Assembly (NCBI GenBank): GCA_023313575.1
Contig: JAJTTP010000046.1
Location: 1 to 31,966, forward strand
Length of the DNA: 31,966 nucleotides
From: Eutypella sp. D-1
Taxonomy: Eukaryota; Ascomycota; Sordariomycetes; Xylariales; Diatrypaceae
Reading direction: 5' to 3'
Shown piece after piece: positions 8,878 to 18,728 of this stretch (positions are counted from its first letter, which is position 1; every line of letters starts with the position of its first letter). The notes beneath the pieces are model-generated. The model saw nothing but the letters and a program-made list of their open reading frames with translations. It was not told the DNA's origin and made no database searches. The translations under genes and the position numbers were made by a program.

Positions 8878-9261
8878 CACTTATGGAAATTACAAATTGG
8901 TTTTTCATACCGAATACGGAGAGTATAAAAGCAGATTGTCTTAGGTTCTAATTGAAGGGTAAAAAGATTAAGAAGGGATTCACGATACGTATTATAAGAT
9001 AGTATTCATTCCTTGACTAGTTTAGCCCCCTACTTTATCCCTAAAGAAATCACCCGGAGGGATCAGGGTCAGAAGCATGCGACCCCAGCTCTGTTGGTTT
9101 ACAGGAGACGGAGGTACAACACCTACTAGATGTCAATCATCCTGATTTATTAGTTATACATTTGAGGCGATTTATATATTCTTTTTTACATAAGAAATTT
9201 ATTTTATAAAATAAGTATGGTCTAGTTTAGTCTAATAGTGTCTTTATACCTTTTACTGTTT

Positions 9262-10024
9262 TTAAATAAGTCATTCATTATATTGAATAAGTTTATAACA
9301 ACTGACTGCATATAAAATAGTATCAGAAGCAGAAAAAAAGTTCACTACTTTTTGTGCATACGAAGTTAGCGGATCCGTTTTTGAATTAAAAATTAACTGA
9401 TAGCAATTAGAAGAATCAACCTTTATATTAGGTTCTCTATTTGCAATCAATACACATTTCGCTTTAATAATATTGTAATTTTCAATACCTTTTTGCTTAA
9501 TTTGACAGAAAACAGAACCTATAGCTTTAAGACCAGAAGAACATTCGGCTATTGTAAAACCTGCCAATCAATAAGGAAAGGAACTTCAATTCAGGATTTA
9601 TTGAACTGAAAAATTAGTAGGCGGAGCCTCGTAAAATTCACATTTTCCCAATGTACTATATTATTATCTATAATGTAATTAAATAGAGCTAATTGATTAT
9701 ACCTGTTAGCAGTTAAAAATTGTAAATCATATTCTTTAAAGGTATAATTACAGTAGTTAAATCCTTTTTTGTGCGAAGCGAACATTAATCTTATTTTATT
9801 AACTGAATCCAAATTAGAAATAGAACCACACCTAAAACTTTAGTTAAATAAGTTAGAAGAGATACATCTATTGAATGTAATCTAATAACTAAACGTGCTC
9901 TGATTGTACTCCTAGGAGTATTACCAGATTTATTATACTGTTTTTGAGGACCTATTTCAATATAACCATCACCATCAAAAAGACCCAGGACAAAACCTAT
10001 TACAAAACTCCTAATAAAATCCAT
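9262..10024 (-). pseudogene. Decayed LAGLIDADG_2-type endonuclease, cob intron 4
   Basis: ATG at 10024; first motif VIGFVLGLFDGDGYIEIG. A one-base loss near 9826 shifts the frame (the expected VGSISNLDSVNKIR reading needs one more G). The middle, KEYDLQFLTANRYNQL, is clear; a second shift lies near 9575-9600 before YWLAGFTIAECSS, a worn second motif, and the frame ends with TAA at 9262. A GC cluster (GTGCGAAGCG, 9771-9780) is embedded in the coding part. It is related to the intact ORFs in introns 6 and 7. Inactive as written; sequencing error could explain single shifts but not the whole set. Confidence 0.75.
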
Positions 10025-10028
10025 AAAC

Positions 10029-11396
10029 TTATTTATTCAACTTCGACTTAAGCTTACTCATCCTGACTGCACCTTGAGGGGTTAAATGTTCTCCTGTATT
10101 TAGCATAGTTACAATTTCTTTTCACACATAAAAATGTAATAATTTATTTCCTGCGCCTCCTCTTCCCCTAATCCAAAGGATAAGGGGGACCGAAAAATTT
10201 ACCGGAGGATAAGGGTCCTAAAGGATAATTATTAAAGTGGGGTAATATTGTATTACCCAGATCTGATCTCTTACTTACTCTAAAGTAACTAGCCTGACCA
10301 GTTTTATGATTACTAATTAGTAGGGTTATTTTTTTTATTCTTTTTATTCTATAGTATATTAAATTAAGAAATATTACAAAATTTAAGTGCCGGCTCATAA
10401 AAAGAATAAAAAAAAAAAATTCACCCACTAAACCTCCAAAGAAATTTTGAATTCTATTTAATAAAACAAACTCCTTTTCATGTTAACTTTATAATAAGCT
10501 TGAAATTGTTTACTATTGGCACTTTCTGAGATATAAAATGAAGAATCACCATCAGAAAATCCTGTAACTCAATTAGGATCTAAGGGTAAATTTAAATTAT
10601 TGCTCTCTAATGGGACTTATACGGCGGAGTACTCCACATTTGGAAAGTTTTATTTTAAACCAGGAGCAAGTCCATTATTAAGTCCGATCTTCATCGAGAC
10701 AATTTTAAGAGTGAAACGCCCCCTAATAAATTAGGCCATTAAAAACCCAAAAATCAATAAAAAACTAAAATCTAAATTCAATCTCTCAATTTTGTATAAT
10801 ACTTAAACCCCCGCTGTAAGAATGCAGCGGGGGTTTAAGATTTGATTTTTTATTGATTTTTAACCCTAGGCTTTTGCCTAACCTTCAGTTAGCTAAAGAT
10901 AAGCCGAAGGCTAGCTTCGCTTATCCTGATCCCGAAGGGATATGGATCGGAAAAAGGAGGTCTTGAGTAAAATGTTCCTGATTAACCATAAGGTTAACAA
11001 TGGCTTTTCATATACTATAATTAAGAAATTTAGCACTTTGTAAAGGATAACGTTCAAAATGAGGGATAAGATAGTCTGTAAAATAAATTAATTTATTTAC
11101 ATTAAATGAGGCTTTATTTCTTTTCTCATCTATTACAATACTACCTACACCCCCCCCCAAAAAAAATATTGTTGAATTAATAATAAAAGAGGTAAATCTT
11201 TTTTATCTAGATATATATCAAATCTAGCATTAACTCGTCAACCAAGGTTATTAGCGGATCTTTTAATAATACTTATTTGAAATGATGATTAAGCACCACC
11301 AAACCCTGCGATATATCAGGGGTTTAGTATAGCCATAAATTTCTTATAAGGCTTTGGAACAGAGGTTCCCTTACCTGTAGAATAATAAAATTTTTC
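10029..11396 (-). pseudogene. Decayed exon-fused LAGLIDADG_1-type endonuclease, cob intron 4
   Basis: The frame leaves cob exon 4 (WG|EKFYYSTGKGTSVP) and reaches motif 1, PWYIAGFGGA, where the expected Glu codon is a TAA stop (11289-11291). Homology continues in pieces: SSFQISIIKRSANNLGW, then after element insertions VSMKIGLNNGLAPGLK, motif 2 WVTGFSDGDSSFYIS (about 10555), SYFRVSKRSDLGNTILPHFN and a final EIVTMLNTGEHLTPQGA ending at TAA 10029. At least three insertions (GC clusters near 10870-10960 and 10160-10220, a double hairpin at 10749-10861) and several frame shifts interrupt it. Clearly non-functional. Confidence 0.8.
10749..10861. repeat. Double-hairpin element (copy 1)
   Basis: Outer arms at 10749-10773 and 10837-10861 (AAAAATCAATAAAAAA... 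against its inverted copy) form a stem of about 25 bp. Nested inside is a perfect 15-bp GC-rich stem, CTTAAACCCCCGCTG at 10802-10816 against 10825-10839, with an 8-nt loop. The inner sequence around TATAATACTTAA and AAATCTAAATT is shared, in inverted orientation, with the element at 14093-14172. It interrupts a decayed LAGLIDADG ORF, consistent with a mobile miniature element. Confidence 0.7.
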
Positions 11397-11432
11397 ACCT
11401 CATAGACTCATCTGCCCGTAGGGCAATACATA
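11397..11432 (-). CDS. cob: cob exon 4 (cytochrome b)
   Basis: 36 nt encoding YVLPYGQMSLWG, the invariant segment preceding the Qo-site helix, with TGA for Trp. Intron 3 ends in G immediately before (11433) and the exon ends in T (GGT) at coding position 429. Residues match fungal cytochrome b exactly at the conserved PYGQMSLWG. Confidence 0.95.
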
Positions 11433-12697
11433 CAAACTTACTTATTAACAAGTTATGTATAATAAGCTAGAATAACTTTAAATTCGTATATTCTATTAGT
11501 TAAATCAATTTAACCAAAAGTTCCGCCTGTGCATTAAACAGCATTTCAGCCACCCATTAGTGACCCAGTCTGTCGCGATCATTTATATGACCGACGATCT
11601 TAAAGCTTAAACTTCTTTGATCGTTTTCACTAACATCGCCAAATAATCTTAAAGACTATTCTATATCCTCGTCAGGATATACCACTTTAATCTTTCTTTC
11701 TCTATAAAAATTGCAGAAAGATTGTTACTCATGGAACTATAATTTAATATAAAAATAAAGTATAATAAAATATTGAGAATAAAATAACTATTTACTTGAA
11801 ATCTTTTACTATTCATTGTCTTTTTACTAATCCTTTTTCTGTTTTTAATGCTCTTCTAATTGTTTTTTCGTCACAGTTTATAGATTTAGCTGCAGCTAAA
11901 ATAGTAGAATATTTACCGTAAACAGTTCCATTCAAATTATACAAGACAACAGGTCTTGTATTAGTTATACACTTTTGTTTAGTTACATCTAACATAGGAG
12001 GTCTATTTAAAGCCTTTTCTCTCATTTTTTCTATTGTTTCAGGAGAAAACTTTTTACCTTTGTTTAGATTACCGATTCTTTCACGTCTAGCGTCACTATA
12101 AATATCTTTCATTTTTTGACGATCAATTTCAGTGTGTTTGTAACCAAAACTAGAACCTGCTTCTGTCAAAATATTATAGTTAGGGACTAACAATTTTAAA
12201 TATTTATCTTCTAAATCCAATAATTCTTTGTTATTTTCCTGAGTAACAATATTAGGATATAAATCTAATACAATAAAAGCAAAATTTCTCAAATCATATT
12301 TTCTAATCGCTAACTTAACTATTTTGCTACCTCTGAAATAAATAACATGATTACTGAATCTAGCGTAAAATCTATTAGTTGCCGCAGAACCTATATAATA
12401 GTCTTTAGTTACTTTATTAACTATAATATATATACCGCTTAAACCTCTAGTGTCGCTTAAAATCTGTTTTCTAGTTTCTTCTAAATTTAATTTTTCATAA
12501 ACATACACTGGCTTTAAACCTAATTCTTGAAGAATTGTTTTTAGTCTTTCAGAAATTTCAATATTATCAGAAGGACGACTTGTACAATATCCTCTTTTTA
12601 CTATGCTTTGATTAAACAGTCTATTATTGTTTACTTTGTTATATTTTATTATAACCCCTTTATTACTTATATTAAATCATTTTGGGCTATATTCATA
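11433..12697 (-). other. cob intron 3 (group I, site 393)
   Basis: Inserted after coding nucleotide 393 (FLG|Y). Its 5' two-thirds is the GIY-YIG ORF continuous with exon 3; the ribozyme core follows at about 11500-11700, with GATCGTCGGTCATAT and CGACAGACTGGGTCACTAAT. The same core type is in intron 4. Confidence 0.87.
11792..12697 (-). CDS. Exon-fused GIY-YIG homing endonuclease, cob intron 3
   Basis: Continuous with cob exon 3 and ending at TAA (11792); the TGA at 11810-11812 is read as Trp. After a linker of about 75 residues comes the GIY-YIG catalytic domain: GIYIIVNKVTKDYYIGSAA, the conserved Arg in NRFYARFSNHV, and a Glu/Asn-containing block LEDKYLKLLVPNYNIL. The C-terminal half carries NUMOD3-like helices (SSFGYKHTEIDRQKMK, GKKFSPETIEKMREKA) and a NUMOD1-like end (GKYSTILAAAKSINCDEKTI), both DNA-recognition modules of such enzymes. 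About 300 intron-encoded residues, intact. It is the only intact GIY-YIG ORF here; the others are at 28.9-31.7 kb and decayed. Confidence 0.92.
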
Positions 12698-12889
12698 ACC
12701 CAGGAAAGCTGTAGCCACCATAAGTATAAATATAACAGTACCTATAGCTCAAACTAATGTTCTTGGATATCTATAAGATCCGTAATATATACCTCTACCT
12801 ATGTGTAAATAGACCAAAAAGAAAAAAGCAGACGCAGTGTTACTATGTAAGTAACGAATAAACCAACCATTAGAGACATCACGCATAAT
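12698..12889 (-). CDS. cob: cob exon 3 (cytochrome b)
   Basis: 192 nt encoding [53 protein letters not shown] and [10 protein letters not shown]. It contains the first pair of haem-ligand histidines (RYLHSN and LVYLHIGRG helices) and the IGRG motif. Start and end are set by group I rules (intron G at 12890; exon ends in T of GGT). Coding positions 202-393. Confidence 0.96.
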
Positions 12890-12933
12890 CATAGGTTACA
12901 AATATTAAACAACAAATTATCATCTACTATAAT

Positions 12934-14392
12934 CTAATCCCTAGACGCTCTATCTATGGGCTTAGATGTGTAAATATATTTATTTTTATAAAGTCTATTT
13001 GTATCAATATAACGATTACAAGTATTACTACTAGGTTTTAATCCTAATGCCTTATGTGCTGAACTGAATGAAGTAAATGGCGATCCAGTTACCATTTCAT
13101 TATTAACATAAATATAAACAATCTTAGGATTTTCAGATCTATTTTTTATACTATATTTACGCACATTCTCCGTATGTGGTATATTAAGTTTTACACAAAA
13201 AGGAGAATCTTTTTGCATAATATTCTTAAATCTTTCAGTTATATTATTAATAACTTCATTAGTATCACTAACGGATGGATATGTACTATATCTTTTATTG
13301 ATAATTCCTGCAATATCTAAAAATAAATTCTTACCTTCTGTTGTATAATAATATCCATAAATCTTCAATAATAAAGCCATTCTTCATAATTTAAAATCTA
13401 TCTCTTTACGAGAATAAAATTTAGATGAATCTAAAAACGGCAATAAATAATAGTATAAAGCATCTGTGTTAGCAATAGCTAATGATACCACATTAGTTCT
13501 TACATTAATAGTATTTGTAATGTTAATAGGTAGGATTTTACTATCAGGATCATTATTATATGTTCTAGCATTACTTGACAAGTTTAACAAAAAATTTGTT
13601 ATACCATTTAAACATTCTTGACTTGTATTTTTCTGTGCTACTTGAAAATATAAAGAAGACCCTGTTTTAATTCCGAAAGTACCTTCACCTTCTATGAATC
13701 CTATGAATCAATTTGGGTTTATTATAATTTGAGATTTCGAAGCACCATATGTGAAAATTTCTCTTTTAGAATTCATACTGTTTTTAATAGATACAATTTT
13801 TTTCATATCTACATCAGATATTGCTTTATTAGTAGCTTTTATAAGTGAAACTTCATAAAAACTAAGAAAGTCTAATTTTTTACTGGTACGAAGAGGGTAA
13901 TGATTAAATATATCACATAATTTATCTATATTTAAAGAATCTTCGACAATAAAAGAACAACTATTTCTACTGTTTTCTTCAACTATTCTACCAAAACCTA
14001 AATTAGATTCAATAGTATGAAGTACTTTTACATCATCAATATGCAAGCTAATTTTAAATCTTAATTTCACATATTTACTAGGATCGGCGTTTAAAAAAAT
14101 AACCAACCTAAAATCTTAAGTATTATATAAAATTAATAAGTTAAATTTAGATTTTAGTTGGTTATTTTTTTTCACCGCAGGAGCCTCTCAATTGAAACTA
14201 AAAAATTACCTTCCGCTCTTCCCCGGAGGGGAACAGGTAAACCCGCTAAATCAGTATAAAAAGTCCTTATTTGTAAAGTTGTCCCTTTGTACGTAAAAGT
14301 TTTCATTTAAACAAGTTGTAAAGTTACGAAATCCCATTTTATTTTTAGAACCCGATACATAAATAAACAATGCTAAAATTATGCCCTCAAAA
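12934..14392 (-). pseudogene. LAGLIDADG endonuclease broken by two element insertions, cob intron 2
   Basis: The N-terminal leader (ILALFIYVSGSKNK to LYWFSGFT) reaches the first motif, where a GC cluster (about 14217-14240, palindrome CCCCTCCGGGG) splits GFT from EGNFLVSI. A second insertion, the hairpin at 14093-14172, follows within a few codons. From about 14090 the protein resumes without stops to TAG at 12934: YVKLRFKISLHIDDVK, second motif FIGFIEGEGTFGIK (about 13700), and a NUMOD1-like end (FTSFSSAHKALGLKPSS). About 385 downstream residues are intact, so the gene was intact recently. Confidence 0.8.
14093..14172. repeat. Hairpin element (copy 2) inside a LAGLIDADG ORF
   Basis: Arms 14093-14116 and 14149-14172 (AATAACCAACCTAAAATCT against AGATTTTAGTTGGTTATT) pair over about 23 bp with one indel. 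The inner sequence TTAAGTATTATATAAAATT and AATTTAGATTTTAG matches the inner part of the 10749-10861 element in the opposite orientation, lacking that copy's GC hairpin. Confidence 0.7.
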
Positions 14393-14697
14393 AGGCATAG
14401 ACAGATAATCTGAACTACTCTACTTCACAGCAGAGATTGGACTATATCATCACCTAGATTTAGTTCTAAATCTGATGTCAGGCGTATTAGTCTCTGAAGA
14501 TCCCCCCGGGGACATAATACACATATACGTTGGTTTCCTGCTGATTGCCTTAGCAATTATAAGGTTTTCCAGCAATTAGCCCGATTTAAAGAGCACATTA
14601 TGTTATATATTCAACTAAATTACATGCTTATATATATTAGGATTAGTGAACTAGAATAATATTTATCAACTTAGTGTGTTTTATCTAAAAAGAACTA

Positions 14698-15501
14698 TTA
14701 TGAATAGAAAAAAGGGGGAGATGGACGATTATTATCTCTATATGTACTTAGTAACCCCCGGATTTCTATAGTGTTTAAATTTTCTAAATCAGGAGAAATT
14801 TCCACAGCATATTCCTCAAAGCCAGTAAAAATTTTTAGGTCAAATACTGATGAGAAAAGTAACCATAAAACTCTATTAGGTGATTCGAAATTAATACTAA
14901 TATGGTATTCTCTGTAATCAGACAGAAAGGGACCTATGATATCATATGATCCCTCGATATTAGAGATAGGCTGAATAGAATATACACAATATCATATACG
15001 AGGCTCCAACTCAGGACAATGTATAACTAATCCCTGAATATTACTATTTAACGCGTACAAACGCCTCAAATTGTATCCTGTAGGGTCCCTTAAATCTATA
15101 ATAGCTCCATGATAACAATTTCCCTTTTTTAGAAGAATAGGGGTTAAATCTAATTCCAATTGCTTCCTATTATTTATAGCTAGATATAAGATAGCTAACA
15201 AAGTTAATATGATAAATCATAAGGTTAAATAATTTAAATCTAAACCTAATAGCTTCTTTATTAAAGCTATGATTTGGTCTATATTATCTAAATTAATACC
15301 ATCAATGTCTAGTTCCAATCCTTCAACATCAATCCCCAGTCCCTCCAATACCTCTTTTAAACTAGGGTTTTTTTTATTAAAAAAATACATAGCTAATGTA
15401 CCACCTGTTATAGTTTTTATATTAGTAACAGTACTAATATAAAAATTTTCTCATAATAATAGTTCTATTAAATAGTTAGCAAAAAACTCTACATAATACT
15501 T
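14698..15501 (-). CDS. Unknown membrane-like ORF fused in frame to cob exon 2
   Basis: About 267 residues read on directly from cob exon 2 (SVEH|KYYVEFFANYLIELLLW) to TAA at 14698. No LAGLIDADG or GIY-YIG motif is present. Visible features: a hydrophobic segment near the start, ITGGTLAMYFF at about 33-43, a Leu/Asp-rich stretch (EVLEGLGIDVEGLELDIDG), a clear transmembrane helix (LTLWFIILTLLAILYLAI, about 95-112) and a soluble C-terminal half rich in Asn, Glu and aromatic residues (SINFESPNRVLWLLFSSVF). I do not recognise it. TGA is used for Trp and the frame is fully open, so it is likely under selection. Being exon-fused it would be made as a cytochrome b N-terminus fusion from partly spliced RNA. 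Confidence 0.7.
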
Positions 15502-15547
15502 ATGCTCTACTGAATGAAATGCTTCCATTATACTGGGATTATAATGC
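15502..15547 (-). CDS. cob: cob exon 2 (cytochrome b)
   Basis: 46 nt: the final G of a split Met codon, then HYNPSIMEAFHSVEH. Intron 1 ends in G at 15548; this exon ends in T at coding position 201. Joined to exon 1 it gives TLAMHYNPS, conserved in fungal cytochrome b. Confidence 0.94.
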
Positions 15548-15563
15548 CATGAGGCTATATTAT

Positions 15564-16640
15564 TTATTTATTTAAATTAGACAACTCTTTCATCAGAGCT
15601 TCTACTTTATTTTCTCTATGAGCTGATCTAGGATTTTTATGAAGAGTATTTACAATTTGAATTCAAACTGAATATTGTAAAGCTTTATTACCCTCTAAAG
15701 GGTATTTATCAAAAAAAGGAACTAAATCATTTAAAATTTGATCTCTAGGAACTAATCTAAATTTACTTATACCTCTTTTTTCAGTGTATACTTTACCGTA
15801 CCCCAAGGTATTAACTATTAAATTTAAAAGATAAATATTATCACTTTTCTGACCCATTTCAAATACAAGTGTATAATCTTTAACTACATCCCCTGCAGCT
15901 TTTTGCCTTTTTCTAGTAAAGAATGTAAAAGAACTTTCACCTGTCGCAAATCCAGATATTCATCAAGGATCTAGTTTATCCTTTATATTTAACGACTCAA
16001 CGGATGATAGTTCTAATTCCACACTAGGGATTATACCTAAAGGTGCTAATTTTTCAAGTAAAGATTCAGATAAGGGATTATTTAATTTATTTATTAAAGA
16101 TAATAGTTTTAAGAACCCTTCAACGTTAGTATGTAATTTATTGTTCATAAGTTCTAATATTTTACAGAAACAAATAAAATTAACAAATTTAGTGGTTTGT
16201 AACGGATATTTTTCAAAATGTGCTATAATTGTTTTCAATTCTTGTCTAGATCTTACTCTGTAACGTGCAGTTTTATCACCAACTGTTGACACTGAACCTA
16301 CACCAAAAAACAATTGAATTTTATTTAATAATTCTATATCTTTTTTATGTAAAGTAATAATAAAACAAGGTTCTATTGCTCAACCTACAGCAGCGGTTTT
16401 AGATTTAAAGACAGACATACTGAAAGATGATTCCGCGTCAGCAAACCCTGTAACGAATCAGGGACTTAATTTAATACCAGAATTTTTTACATCTACGATA
16501 ACATTTGTGCTTGGTATGTTCGATTTATTATTTGAATTAGAAATTCCTCCATCTCTTGTGTTGTAGTTGGCTACTTTAACCGCTAAGTAAAATGTTGGAA
16601 TTAATAAAGCTAATAAATAGGTAATAATATGCCCAAATTC
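15564..16640 (-). CDS. LAGLIDADG endonuclease, 3' ORF of cob intron 1
   Basis: Open frame of about 355 residues beginning shortly after the ribozyme core (hydrophobic leader IITYLLALLIPTFYLAV) and ending at TAA 15564, 16 nt before the 3' splice site. No early ATG is seen, so the start is uncertain. Motif 1 WFVTGFADAESSFSMS (about residue 60) and motif 2 WWISGFATGESSFTFF (about residue 235) are both complete. IIAHFEKYPLQT and DLVPFFDKYPLEGNKA are the usual family blocks after each. An intact double-motif nuclease; it may have replaced or joined the exon-fused enzyme of the same intron. Confidence 0.87.
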
Positions 16641-17141
16641 CTTATTCTCTCGAAAGGCTGGACTATATCATCATGTGTACATTATTTTAATGAAGTAACA
16701 CATGTCTTACCTTTAGTCTCTGAAGATTCAACATATTTATTTGCTGCTTCCCTGCTGATTGTCCAAAATACTATTGGGCGTTCCAGCAATTTGTAAGATT
16801 TTATAGCTACACATTTTTTCTTTCCATAGCTAATGTAACACCTGTTATAATTTCCTGACAAATATATACGAGTAAAAAAAAAGAGAGCTTTTTAAATCGC
16901 ACAATTTTCATAAGGATAATAATATAACAGGGTATACACTAGCGGTAGCTTTAGCGACACAACAACCCCAATGACTCCGAAATCTTCTCTGGTTTAAATA
17001 AACAACGTACCATTATATTAAAAGGTAACTTTGAAGGCTAAAAAGTAATTTTCTTTTACTATGCTAATTAGATAGCAGAATCGCCTCGATTTCCAACAAA
17101 AGTATAATTAAATAATACATAACTAATATAAGGGGCTCCAC

Positions 17142-18572
17142 CTAATATTCATCATCAAATAATTTTTTAAATCTAAATGTACCTTTCTTTGTTGTAACAG
17201 GTGAATTTTTACTGATTCATCTGCCTACTGTTACTTTACTTACTTCAAAGTAATTAGCACATTCAGCATTAGAATTAAATCTTAAACTACTAGTGTTTTC
17301 CTCATTAGTAGCTAAAACATATGAGCCTTGTCTATGGATTACACTAGATAAACCTTTAGAGTTTTTTCTTACTTTTAATATACCTGATTGATCAGTTTCA
17401 ACGTAATTATTTTCACTATATAATAAATCCAAGGTTTCTTTACTAACGACTGGATCATTTATGTTACTATTAAGTCCCATATTTGATCTTAATTTAACAA
17501 TTATATCTTTACCCTCAGGTAGAATATGTTTTCCTTCATAAACTAAAATATAAATTATAACTCAGTTTATAAAATCAACAACTTTAGTAGATAGTCAAGG
17601 TAAATTTATTAATAAAAAAATTAAAATGTAGGCAGTTTGGTTATTCTTACCTATGTATAGTTCAGTATAAGGTTTTTGTTTTAATTTATTAGATTTACTA
17701 TCAAATAAGCTAATAACCATATTTGACCCGTATTTCATAAGATAGTCTTTAATATGAACTAATACGTATCTATTAATTGAGGTTTGAGCCAATTTAAAAC
17801 ATACGCTGAAATTATTAACATAAAAGCAACCTTCACCTTCAAAGAACCCAAGTAATCATTCATTAGTTATAATTACCACATGATTTTCAGGTAATCTGAA
17901 ATTAGTTCTAGCTCTATTCATAAAACTTTTAATAGATAATATTTTCTCGTGTATAATCGAATATGAAGGGTCCAAATGTAAAGGTACTTCTTTGTCTCTT
18001 TCATCCATGAAATTTAAATATAAAGTACGAGCTTCATATCAAGCTAAAAAATCTAAAACTTTTATGGTATTTAATCTGGAAAAAGAATTATACATTAATT
18101 CTAATAATTTGTTAGTATCTTCTCTAGACGTTACAGCATATTTAGCTGATTTTTCGTTTTTATTTACAACACCTATACCTCCCAGAAATCTTTGAATATT
18201 ATATAACACATTTAAATCTTTTATTGCTACGTGTAATATAAAAGAAAAATTAAAACGATGATAGTCAATTAATTCACCTGACTTATTTAATCTTTTTCTG
18301 GATGTTAATGTTATTAAAAAATAACCTTCCCCGTCTGTAAAACCTCTTAATCATTCCGAAAAATTTTCCTTTCCTCCGGAATAGCTAGCTCATGATTTAA
18401 CTTTATCTTCTTTTAGGTGTAAAACCCTATCTTCTAAAGATTTAATATTATCTTTTAACTGTGTGCATGAAAAAGAAGGAATCACAGAAGAACTTAATAC
18501 GTGTTTATTTAAGATACCCACCGATGGGTATTCTGCAGGATAAAACATAGAGACAAAAAATTGAAAAACTTT
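17142..18572 (-). CDS. Exon-fused LAGLIDADG endonuclease/maturase, cob intron 1
   Basis: The frame continues from cob exon 1 for about 476 residues to TAG at 17142, with TGA for Trp. A coiled linker (QLKDNIKSLEDRVLHLKED) leads to motif 1 EWLRGFTDGEGYFLIT and, about 170 residues later, motif 2 EWLLGFFEGEGCFYVN. The C-terminal part (SLRFNSNAECANYFEVSK) looks like a NUMOD1-type recognition module. Intact. Expression would use the cob start codon, as known for exon-fused intron maturases. Confidence 0.9.
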
Positions 18573-18573
18573 C

Positions 18574-18728
18574 ATCGCTAACGTTACTCCCGTAACGATT
18601 TGGACAATAAGACACAAAGCTAATAAAGACCCAAAATTTCATAAATAGCTAATGTTACTAGGTTCTGATGCGTCAATAATATACGAATTAACTAATCTTA
18701 ATAAAGGATTACTTTTTAATATTCTCAT
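18574..18728 (-). CDS. cob: cob exon 1 (cytochrome b start)
   Basis: 155 nt from ATG at 18728. Encodes [39 protein letters not shown] and [12 protein letters not shown] plus two bases of Met, the first amphipathic and first transmembrane helices of cytochrome b of complex III. TGA is used for the conserved Trp of YLWNFG. The intron boundary after AT is set by the exon 2 join. No clear mitochondrial promoter was identified upstream. Confidence 0.96.

Larger units (their letters stand above)
6115..9030. other. Nuclear-like DNA segment inserted in cob intron 4
   Basis: Base composition changes abruptly from AT-rich to much nearer balanced around 6115 and back around 9000-9050. Within the segment the genes use TGG for every tryptophan, include a short GT-AG intron, and are divergently arranged with a long shared upstream region, as in a fungal nuclear genome. 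One gene is cut at the low-coordinate junction. Mitochondrial intron sequence resumes on both sides. The exact ends are not sharp; the right end adjoins a GC cluster (CCCGGAGGGATCA at 9053). It could be real transfer or an assembly chimera. Confidence 0.75.
5752..11396 (-). other. cob intron 4 (group I, site 429) with foreign insert
   Basis: 5.6 kb intron after coding nucleotide 429. In transcription order it holds a broken exon-fused LAGLIDADG ORF (11396-10029), a second broken LAGLIDADG ORF (10024-9262), about 2.9 kb of nuclear-like DNA (about 9030-6115), and the ribozyme core. The core at about 5900-6050 contains GACCGTCGGTAGAG and ACAGACTGGGTCACTAGTGG, matching the core of intron 3 (about 11550-11630). 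Thus the insert sits between the ORF remnants and the catalytic core. Bases 9031-9261 hold a GC cluster and AT-rich filler only. Confidence 0.8.
12890..15501 (-). other. cob intron 2 (group I, site 201), two ORFs flanking the core
   Basis: Inserted after coding nucleotide 201. In transcription order: an exon-fused ORF of unknown function (15501-14698), the ribozyme core (AATCAGCAGGAAACC near 14537-14551, TCTTCAGAGACTA at 14489-14501, GATATAGTCC near 14438-14447) and a broken LAGLIDADG ORF (to 12934). The layout core-then-endonuclease matches introns 1 and 5. Confidence 0.85.
15548..18573 (-). other. cob intron 1 (group I, site 155), two endonuclease ORFs
   Basis: 3.0 kb, inserted inside the Met codon of TLAM. 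It holds an exon-fused LAGLIDADG ORF (18572-17142), the core (AATCAGCAGGGAAGC near 16747-16761, TCTTCAGAGACTAAAG at 16711-16726, GATATAGTCC near 16660-16669) and a second, free-standing LAGLIDADG ORF (16640-15564). Between 17141 and 16800 is AT-rich intron sequence without a gene. Confidence 0.87.

Noticed and set aside
8554..8880. 108-codon minus-strand frame
   Set aside because: Antisense to the GNAT gene; no family features.
10168..10428. 86-codon minus-strand frame as a gene
   Set aside because: It is part of the broken LAGLIDADG_1 ORF with inserted GC clusters at both ends.
13384..14106. Separate small ORFs in cob intron 2
   Set aside because: They are one LAGLIDADG reading frame divided only by TGA codons, which are Trp here.
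17992..18195. 67-codon plus-strand frame
   Set aside because: Antisense to the exon-fused endonuclease of cob intron 1.
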